Below, piece by piece: positions 1 to 4,216 of a stretch of DNA of 5,153 bases. Below the pieces are notes generated by a model. It was not told the DNA's origin. It saw nothing but the letters and a program-made list of their open reading frames with translations, and ran no database searches. Origin of the DNA: Lachnospiraceae bacterium (GTDB taxonomy: Bacteria; Bacillota_A; Clostridia; Lachnospirales; Lachnospiraceae); NCBI GenBank assembly GCA_017553665.1, contig JAFZKM010000142.1, positions 1-5,153 on the forward strand, given 5' to 3'. Numbering within the stretch: the first letter of the stretch is position 1; every line of letters begins with the position of its first letter. Made by a program: the position numbers and the translations under genes.

Positions 1-798
1 TCTCTTTTTTGCCGAAACGCAGAAGAGCACTGCCGCGATCACTGCGGCTGCGGCGCTCACGATGATGACCGGAGTCCAGTTGACCGCGGAAAGCCCGGTG
101 ATATCGAACTCACCGCTCTCACCGTTCTGAAGCTTAGAGAATACCGAAGTGATATCAAATACGAGACCGCCCGCGATAAAGATGCCCGCGATCCATCTGA
201 GCACGGGAACCTTCTCCTCACGCGCCGCAGAATAAGGTCTGAGGTTTTCCGAAGTAAAATCGAGAACGGAACCGATGTAGTAGCCGACGAACATCGTAAC
301 GATGGTCTCGGGGATCATGTATGTCGCATTATAGCTGAGCGAATAAACAAACGCAGCGCCGGTAGGGATCGAAAGGCCTGCCCATACCGTACAGCCCGTG
401 ATCACATGGCAGATGTAGCGCAGAACACAGATGAACAGTGAGCCTGCGAACAGAGCCTGAGGCTGTTTTAAGCTCTTTTTGAAGATACCGCCGAAGCCGG
501 CAACCATAAACGCGACTACATAGTCGAGAAGGATGATCGCGACAACGGACTGCCAGCCTGTAGCGTAGGACAGCGTATTAAGTCCGAGAAGCTGCTGAAT
601 GATACCGAAAACAAAACCGGTCATAAGTCCCCACTTTATGCCGTGACGGTACGCGATGATAACAACAGGGAGCATGGAAGCGATCGTGACCGATCCGCCG
701 TAAGGAAGATCGATGAGCTTGATAAGGCTCAGAACCGTACCGATGGCGAGCATGATGGCTGCCTCGGTCAGCTTGCGTGAATTAGAAAGAGTGTTCAT
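1..798 (-). CDS. thiT: Thiamine ECF transporter S component ThiT (YuaJ family), 3' end beyond window
   Basis: This is the membrane protein that binds thiamine and delivers it through the shared ECF ATPase/EcfT module. The ATG at 798 is read leftwards for 266 codons without a stop, so the C-terminus lies outside the window. AGGAGGG (807-813) sits 8 nt before the ATG. Visible family motifs are an AxxxA motif in helix 1 (A14-A18), used by S components to dock on EcfT; the LPYGGSVTIASMLP stretch at residues 31-44; RHGIKWGLMTG at 51-61; LLDYVVAF at 90-97; RYICHVITG at 127-135; and YSLSYNATYMIPE at 152-164. The last two resemble the thiamine-pocket region of ThiT. Most of the chain is hydrophobic helix. 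Family members are usually about 190 residues. Here an extra part after residue 190 adds two more hydrophobic segments (about 198-220 and 242-263) and ends in a basic KKR. The TPP riboswitch upstream supports thiamine as substrate independently of the protein motifs. The assignment is secure; the extension is unexplained. Confidence 0.95.
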   Translation of the reverse strand, partial: MNTLSNSRKLTEAAIMLAIGTVLSLIKLIDLPYGGSVTIASMLPVVIIAYRHGIKWGLMTGFVFGIIQQLLGLNTLSYATGWQSVVAIILLDYVVAFMVAGFGGIFKKSLKQPQALFAGSLFICVLRYICHVITGCTVWAGLSIPTGAAFVYSLSYNATYMIPETIVTMFVGYYIGSVLDFTSENLRPYSAAREEKVPVLRWIAGIFIAGGLVFDITSVFSKLQNGESGEFDITGLSAVNWTPVIIVSAAAAVIAAVLFCVSAKKR

Positions 799-898
799 AA
801 GACTTTCCCTCCTGAAAATGAATGCTTGCGGCGGGAGCGAAGCTCCGCGTCCACAGCGGTAAAAGAGGGCCGTCCTGAAAACATACAAAGAAGTATGC
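799..898 (-). promoter_or_regulatory. thiT leader expression platform with candidate anti-Shine-Dalgarno
   Basis: This is the stretch between the TPP aptamer and the thiT ATG. In the RNA, CCCTCTT (863-869) can pair over 7 bp, including one G-U, with the ribosome binding site AGGAGGG (807-813). Between them lies a GGAGC/GCTCC hairpin (834-846) that would sit inside the closing helix. No hairpin followed by a T run is seen, so control of translation initiation is more likely than transcription termination. A 9-nt direct repeat, TTTTCAGGA in the RNA (873-881 and 810-818), precedes both the anti-SD segment and the SD itself. Nearer the aptamer, CATAC/GTATG (893-897 with 882-886) forms a small hairpin that competes with another pairing described under findings. 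The folding is by eye. Confidence 0.55.
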
Positions 899-990
899 AG
901 CTTCCTTACGCCGGTATTATCCGGTTCAAGTTATGAGGGACAGCACAGCGCATGCGCGTCTGTGCATCTCAGCAATAGGCGCCCCTAGCT
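899..990 (-). promoter_or_regulatory. TPP riboswitch (THI element) aptamer
   Basis: The aptamer senses thiamine pyrophosphate and normally lowers expression of thiamine uptake or synthesis genes when TPP is plentiful. Read on the minus strand it carries the hallmarks in order: P1 closed by AGCT at both ends (987-990 with 899-902), AGGGGCGCC, the invariant CTGAGA (967-972), a P3 helix GCACAG/CTGTGC (960-965 with 943-948) with an inner CGC/GCG stem, the conserved CCCTCATAACTTGAAC segment, a CCGG/CCGG hairpin (921-924 with 911-914), and GCGTAAGGAAG. The last block is usually GTAGGGAAG, so one conserved G is A here. The predicted transcription start lies only a few bases upstream, so the nascent RNA begins almost directly with P1. 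Identification is secure. Confidence 0.97.
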
Positions 991-1000
991 TTCGGCGATA

Positions 1001-1029
1001 ATATTAAAGCAACGGCAATCGATTGTCAA
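1001..1029 (-). promoter_or_regulatory. Sigma-A promoter of thiT
   Basis: On the minus strand there is a perfect -35 TTGACA (1024-1029), a 17-bp spacer, and a -10 TAATAT (1001-1006). The expected start is near 993-995, just ahead of the TPP aptamer at 990. It is back to back with the proC promoter, with only 23 bp between the two -35 boxes. Near-consensus elements suggest high basal transcription, with the riboswitch providing the control. Confidence 0.88.
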
Positions 1030-1052
1030 TACCGCCCGGGAAAGATTTTTCC

Positions 1053-1081
1053 TTGCAAGAGAATAGCGGATTTGCTATCAT
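1053..1081 (+). promoter_or_regulatory. Sigma-A promoter of the proC-proB operon
   Basis: The -35 is TTGCAA (1053-1058), followed by a 17-bp spacer and the -10 TATCAT (1076-1081), which is preceded by TGC (1073-1075) and so has an extended -10 TGn element. The start is expected near 1088, giving a leader of about 45 nt before the proC TTG. An inverted repeat (1063-1078) overlaps the -10. No terminator or riboswitch is seen in the short leader. Confidence 0.75.
1063..1078. repeat. Inverted repeat overlapping the proC -10
   Basis: ATAGC (1063-1067) and GCTAT (1074-1078) form perfect 5-bp arms around a 6-nt centre. The right arm enters the TATCAT -10 box, which is where a repressor would block polymerase. 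Arms of 5 bp can arise by chance, so this is only a candidate operator. Confidence 0.3.
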
Positions 1082-1120
1082 TCAGTAAGAGAGTCGGTGT
1101 TTTAAGCCGGCGTTCGGATC

Positions 1121-1125
1121 GGAGG
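1121..1125 (+). promoter_or_regulatory. Ribosome binding site that fixes the TTG start of proC
   Basis: GGAGG lies 7 nt before the TTG at 1133. There is no in-frame ATG nearby that keeps the N-terminal Rossmann motif, since the first internal ATG (residue 12) falls inside it. Spacing and motif position together select the TTG. Confidence 0.85.
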
Positions 1126-1132
1126 ACGCGAT

Positions 1133-1945
1133 TTGAAAAAATACGGATTTATCGGCGCGGGAAACATGGGATATCCACTGCTCATGGGCGCTGCGGGACT
1201 GGTTGGCAAAGAGAACGTGACTTTTTCGACTCCTTTTGCCGAGGAGAACGAAAGAGTAAAGGCTAGATCCGGTATCGGATACAGCAGTGATACCGCGGAG
1301 CTTGCGAAGGAGAGCGAGAACATCGTGATCTGCGTAAAGCCCCAGATGATCGATAAGGTATTCGAGGATCTGAAAAAAGCCGATATCGCGGGGAAGACCG
1401 TTATCTCGATCGCCGCGGGCGTTACATGTGAAAGACTTCACAACGGCATCGCTCAGGAGGTCAGGATCGTCAGGATCATGCCCAATACTCCCGCGATGGT
1501 CGGAGAAGGCATGAGCTGCATATGCTTCTCGGATTACGCAGGAGGCTTTAATGACGAGCAGAAGCTTGCGGTGACCAATCTGTTCGGTGCTGTGGGCAGA
1601 TATGAGATCATTCCGGAGAAGCTTATGAACGCGGCCATCTGTGCCAACGGCAGTTCTCCGGCTTATGTATATATGTTCATCGAAGCTCTCGCGGACAGTG
1701 TCGTAAGATACGGGATCCCCCGCGATATGGCTTACAGGCTTGCCGCGCAGACAGTTCTCGGCTCGGCGAAGATGGTCCTTGAGACCGGAGAGCATCCCGG
1801 CAAACTCAAGGATAATGTATGCTCGCCCGGCGGCACTACGATAGCGGCCGTAGCGGCGCTTGAGGAAGAAGGCTTAAGGAACGCCGTTTTCAAGGCAACG
1901 GATGCCTGCTACAGGCGCGGTGAAGAGCTGCAGAAGGGCGATTGA
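1133..1945 (+). CDS. proC: Pyrroline-5-carboxylate reductase
   Basis: ProC catalyses the last step of proline synthesis, NAD(P)H-dependent reduction of 1-pyrroline-5-carboxylate to L-proline, in the cytoplasm. The 270-residue product has the usual family length. The N-terminus carries the dinucleotide-binding motif GAGNMG (residues 8-13). It is followed by VICVKPQ (65-71), the conserved MPNTPAMVGEGMS block (116-128) and the C-terminal signature SPGGTTIAAVAALEEEG (231-247), which is in the helical domain that forms the dimer and the substrate pocket. No key motif is missing and there is no frameshift. Translation starts at TTG behind a good GGAGG, which may lower yield compared with ATG. The stop TGA (1943-1945) is one base from the proB ATG, so the two are cotranscribed and probably translationally coupled. 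The proC-proB pair without an adjacent proA is notable. Confidence 0.97.
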   Translation: MKKYGFIGAGNMGYPLLMGAAGLVGKENVTFSTPFAEENERVKARSGIGYSSDTAELAKESENIVICVKPQMIDKVFEDLKKADIAGKTVISIAAGVTCERLHNGIAQEVRIVRIMPNTPAMVGEGMSCICFSDYAGGFNDEQKLAVTNLFGAVGRYEIIPEKLMNAAICANGSSPAYVYMFIEALADSVVRYGIPRDMAYRLAAQTVLGSAKMVLETGEHPGKLKDNVCSPGGTTIAAVAALEEEGLRNAVFKATDACYRRGEELQKGD

Positions 1946-1946
1946 T

Positions 1947-2792
1947 ATGGACAGAAGTTATCTTAAGGATAAAAAGAGGATCGTCGTAAAGATCGGATCC
2001 TCATCGATCACGCATCCCGAGACCGGAAAGCCCGCTCTCGCGCGCATCGAGAAGCTTGTAAGGATACTTACGGACCTCGAGAACGCCGGGAAAGAGGTTA
2101 TTCTCGTTTCTTCGGGCGCGATCGCTGTGGGACGCAATCTCATAGGCCTTACGGGCAGGCCCTCGACAAACGAGCTCAAGCAGGCCTGCGCCGCGGTAGG
2201 ACAGGCCAGCCTCATGACAATATACCAGCGCCTCTTCGCGGAGTACGGAACGAAGGTTGCCCAGGTCCTCATGACCAAGAACACCATGATCGCGGACAAG
2301 AGCAGGCGCAATGCGAGAAACACGTTCAGCGAGCTCTTAAAGCTCCATGTGATCCCCGTAGTTAACGAAAATGACACCGTTTCGACCGATGAGATCGAAT
2401 TCGGTGACAATGATACACTGTCGGCTATAGTTGCCGCGCTTGTCGGAGCGGATCTTCTGATCCTGCTCTCGGACATCGATGGACTCTATACCGATGACCC
2501 GAGAAAGAATCCCGACGCGAAGTTCATCGATACCGTTGAGTATATTGATGAGAACATCATTGCGATGGGAAAGGGAGTGGGCTCGGATGTAGGCAGCGGC
2601 GGAATGTTCACAAAGATAGCCGCGGCGCGCATCGCGAACGATTCGGGCGCTGACATGGTGATCGCCGACAGCGAGAACCTTGAAGTGATACATGACATTA
2701 TCGCGGGCGAAAAGATCGGAACTCTTTTCCTCGCTCACAAAAACGAGCATTTTCATCTGATCGATTATCTTAGCGGAGGCTGCAGTGACTGA
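1947..2792 (+). CDS. proB: Glutamate 5-kinase, short form without PUA domain
   Basis: ProB phosphorylates L-glutamate with ATP to glutamyl-5-phosphate, the committed and normally proline-inhibited step of proline synthesis. The 281-residue product is a single amino-acid-kinase fold. It shows the nucleotide/substrate loop KIGSSSIT (15-22), the VSSGAIAVG glycine-rich segment, NENDTVSTDEIEFGDND (140-156) with the glutamate-binding and regulatory residues, LSDIDGLYTDDP (174-185), and GSGGMFTKI (216-224), the ATP-site loop. Enterobacterial ProB is about 367 residues with a C-terminal RNA-binding-like PUA domain; here the chain ends soon after the kinase domain. I chose the ATG at 1947 over an in-frame ATG at 1902, because the latter lies inside proC and adds residues unlike the family. 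AGAAGGG (1932-1938) is well spaced for 1947. The 3' end overlaps the next gene by 8 nt. Confidence 0.97.
   Translation: MDRSYLKDKKRIVVKIGSSSITHPETGKPALARIEKLVRILTDLENAGKEVILVSSGAIAVGRNLIGLTGRPSTNELKQACAAVGQASLMTIYQRLFAEYGTKVAQVLMTKNTMIADKSRRNARNTFSELLKLHVIPVVNENDTVSTDEIEFGDNDTLSAIVAALVGADLLILLSDIDGLYTDDPRKNPDAKFIDTVEYIDENIIAMGKGVGSDVGSGGMFTKIAAARIANDSGADMVIADSENLEVIHDIIAGEKIGTLFLAHKNEHFHLIDYLSGGCSD
2775..2779 (+). promoter_or_regulatory. Ribosome binding site inside proB for the receiver-Hpt gene
   Basis: GGAGG within the last codons of proB lies 5 nt before the GTG at 2785. It decides that start: GTG gives the standard receiver N-terminus (KVLIVDDND), while the next in-frame ATG (residue 43) would delete the acidic pocket. 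Confidence 0.85.
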
Positions 2793-3903
2793 GAAGTATA
2801 AGGTATTGATAGTAGACGACAATGATGTGAACGCGACGGTAAATGCCGAGAAGATCAATGCCTTCGAACTGGAGGGCAGCATCGCGGTCTCGGGTACGGA
2901 AGCCATCAGGATGATCCGTGAGAACGACTACGCGTTTGTGCTTATGGACTACATCATGCCGGAGATGAACGGAGTGGAGGCCACCAGGAAGATCAGGGAA
3001 TTCAGTCCGGTGCCGATCTACGCGATGACGGAAGAACCCGGCGGAGCCATAGCGGCGCAGTTTATCGAAGCGGGAGCGAACGCGGCTGTGCTCAAACCTC
3101 CGAAGCTTGCCGATCTTATAAGGCTGATAAGGCTGCATGTCCCCGAAGGCGGATACCGGATTGAAGAAGGAATCCTGCTCAGGGGCGGAGCCTCCGAAGC
3201 AGCCGGCTACGATCTCGACAACGAAGCGGCGCGCATGAAGTCATTTATGTCAATGGTTTCGGGACTTGACATCAACAAAGGCCTGATGAATGCCGGAGGG
3301 ATCGTGGAGAACTATGTCCGCCTGATCAAAGCGGCGTCCGTTGATATGCGCGATTATATGCGCGAACTCAGCGATTACCTGAAGACCGGCGATCCCACGC
3401 AGCTTAAGCATGCCTCGCATTGCCTTAAGATCGTTTTCTCGAATATCGGTTTCGTGGAACTGACCATGGTCTCCGAACGTATAGAGATCTGGGCTACCGA
3501 TCTTTTGAATGATGCCGAGATCAGGCATACGATACCTTCGTTTACCGCGGGACATCTGGAAAGCGTTACGGAATACATTTCACATACGATGACGGCGATA
3601 CTACAGCTCGACGATGCACTGGAGAGCTACCTGAAGTCACTGGATGAAACCGGCCCCGAGGAGGATTACTCCACGCCCGTGCATCCGCTTTCGGAAGAGG
3701 AGCTGAAAGAGGTCAGGGAATACACCGGAGCCGCGATAGACAGATTTGAGATAGATTACATCGTGGAAGGCCTCAATCTGCTCAAGGACGCGTTCTGCGG
3801 CGAGGCCAGAAGAAAAACAAAAGCCGCCATAGAGGCGGCAGGTGCTTTGGACTATGTTACGGTCAAAAGGCTCTTCGACGAACTGTTCGAAAATGCCGGA
3901 TGA
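2785..3903 (+). CDS. Response regulator receiver domain fused to an Hpt-like domain
   Basis: This is a 372-residue, probably cytoplasmic phosphorelay protein with no DNA-binding, enzymatic or transmembrane output domain. Residues 4-118 form a complete receiver: acidic pair D11-D12, phosphoacceptor D55 in LMDYIMPEMNG, the switch T82 and the invariant lysine K104 in LKPPK. Residues about 160-260 resemble a histidine phosphotransfer domain. It begins GLDINKGLMNAGG (160-172) and carries the candidate phosphohistidine H212 in HCLKIVFSNIG (212-222), where the usual HxLKG glycine is isoleucine. The remaining roughly 110 residues are acidic and probably helical, like tails seen in clostridial hybrid signalling proteins; I assign no function to them. 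The GTG start overlaps the proB stop by 8 nt, so translation is likely coupled to proB. No sensor kinase is in the window. The domain calls are firm; the pathway served is unknown, and a link to proline synthesis is inference from position only. Confidence 0.88.
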   Translation: MTEKYKVLIVDDNDVNATVNAEKINAFELEGSIAVSGTEAIRMIRENDYAFVLMDYIMPEMNGVEATRKIREFSPVPIYAMTEEPGGAIAAQFIEAGANAAVLKPPKLADLIRLIRLHVPEGGYRIEEGILLRGGASEAAGYDLDNEAARMKSFMSMVSGLDINKGLMNAGGIVENYVRLIKAASVDMRDYMRELSDYLKTGDPTQLKHASHCLKIVFSNIGFVELTMVSERIEIWATDLLNDAEIRHTIPSFTAGHLESVTEYISHTMTAILQLDDALESYLKSLDETGPEEDYSTPVHPLSEEELKEVREYTGAAIDRFEIDYIVEGLNLLKDAFCGEARRKTKAAIEAAGALDYVTVKRLFDELFENAG

Positions 3904-3923
3904 CCTGAAAAAGGGCAGAGGAG

Positions 3924-3965
3924 AAGCCCGATAGAGGGGGAGGGTTACTACCGGGCTTTGTTTTA
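3924..3965 (+). terminator. Intrinsic terminator of the proC operon
   Basis: AAGCCCG (3924-3930) pairs perfectly with CGGGCTT (3952-3958). Across a single A/C mismatch the stem is continued by TAG/CTA, and a T-rich tail (TTTGTTTT) follows. It starts about 20 nt after the receiver-Hpt stop codon, as expected for the operon end. The purine-rich loop is longer than usual. Confidence 0.72.
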
Positions 3966-3996
3966 TGAAAAAAATTATCTGTATGTCATATTCAGG

Positions 3997-4023
3997 AGTA
4001 CCTGTTCGGTACTGTTTTGTTTT
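3997..4023 (+). terminator. Second intrinsic terminator candidate
   Basis: A compact hairpin AGTACC (3997-4002), 5-nt loop, GGTACT (4008-4013) is followed by the T-rich GTTTTGTTTT. It lies about 40 nt after the first terminator and would catch read-through before mtaD. On the minus strand the hairpin is not followed by a T run, so it points rightwards. The stem is only 6 bp, so strength is uncertain. Confidence 0.5.
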
Positions 4024-4058
4024 GATGAGTTCATTATACATGCTAAATATGAGCAAAG

Positions 4059-4084
4059 AATGACTCATTTGTGAACAATTTGTT
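4059..4084. repeat. Two adjacent palindromes upstream of the mtaD -10
   Basis: AATGACTCATT (4059-4069) and AACAATTTGTT (4074-4084) are both perfect 11-bp palindromes with a single central base. Their centres are 15 bp apart and end just before the -10 at 4087. ATTTGT also repeats directly at 4067-4072 and 4078-4083, 11 bp apart. A looser ATGAGT/ACTCAT pairing (4025-4030 with 4063-4068) joins the first palindrome to upstream DNA. This could be a regulator site; the DNA is AT-rich, which raises the chance background. Confidence 0.4.
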
Positions 4085-4092
4085 AATATAAT
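4064..4092 (+). promoter_or_regulatory. Probable sigma-A promoter of mtaD, weak -35
   Basis: A perfect -10 TATAAT (4087-4092) lies in AT-rich DNA between the terminators and mtaD. At a 17-bp spacing the -35 position (4064-4069) reads CTCATT, far from TTGACA, and falls inside one of the two palindromes. The start is expected near 4099. The combination of a strong -10 and poor -35 suggests either help from an activator or modest basal activity. Confidence 0.6.
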
Positions 4093-4098
4093 CGTGTA

Positions 4099-4216
4099 AC
4101 TACATAAAATGCGAGAAAAAACATAAAAAAACTTGCTGAAACGTAGTGAAAGGCAAGCAGGCTCTGCCCGCAGGCAGAACTGCGAGTGCCTGCAGTGAAA
4201 CGAAAGGAGCGGACGG
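4099..4216 (+). promoter_or_regulatory. Long structured 5' leader of mtaD, unrecognised class
   Basis: The predicted mtaD mRNA has a leader of about 118 nt. Its first 30 nt or so are A-rich. A hairpin follows, CTTGC/GCAAG, with a 16-nt loop TGAAACGTAGTGAAAG (4137-4152). Next is a compact three-way junction at 4157-4193: outer helix GCAGGC/GCCTGC (4157-4162 with 4188-4193), a 6-bp hairpin TCTGCC/GGCAGA with a CGCA loop (4163-4178), and a small ACT/AGT hairpin (4179-4187). GTAGT in the first loop (4143-4147) could pair with ACTAC (4099-4103). The ribosome binding site AAAGGAG (4203-4209) follows directly. I compared it from memory with the SAM, SAH, purine, TPP, cobalamin, c-di-GMP, ykkC and preQ1 families and found no match. 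Regulatory function is inference. Confidence 0.45.

Noticed and set aside
820..870. Intrinsic terminator in the thiT leader
   Set aside because: The GGAGC/GCTCC hairpin (834-846) is not followed by a T run on the minus strand, so termination control is not supported.
1082..1795. A 237-codon minus-strand open frame opposite proC
   Set aside because: It is a shadow of proC with no recognisable domain; it would also run across the proC promoter and start.
1902..1946. Upstream in-frame ATG as the start of proB
   Set aside because: It would add 15 residues inside proC that are unlike the family N-terminus; the ATG at 1947 has a well-placed AGAAGGG and leads straight into the kinase motif.
2337..2906. 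A 189-codon minus-strand open frame opposite proB and the receiver-Hpt gene
   Set aside because: It is antisense to two genes with intact family motifs and has no motif of its own.
3965..4063. A 32-codon plus-strand reading frame starting ATGAAAAAAATT in the intergenic region
   Set aside because: It has no ribosome binding site; the ATG lies in the tail of the first terminator, and the second terminator hairpin lies inside the frame. Composition looks random.
4060..4068. ATGACTCAT resembling the yeast Gcn4/AP-1 site
   Set aside because: Those are eukaryotic bZIP factors; in a bacterial promoter the match is coincidence. It is kept only as a palindrome.
4130..4216. mtaD leader as a known purine, SAM or SAH riboswitch, or a hammerhead ribozyme
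   Set aside because: The conserved core blocks I know for these classes, such as the hammerhead CTGATGA core, are absent. The leader is described only as an unrecognised structure.
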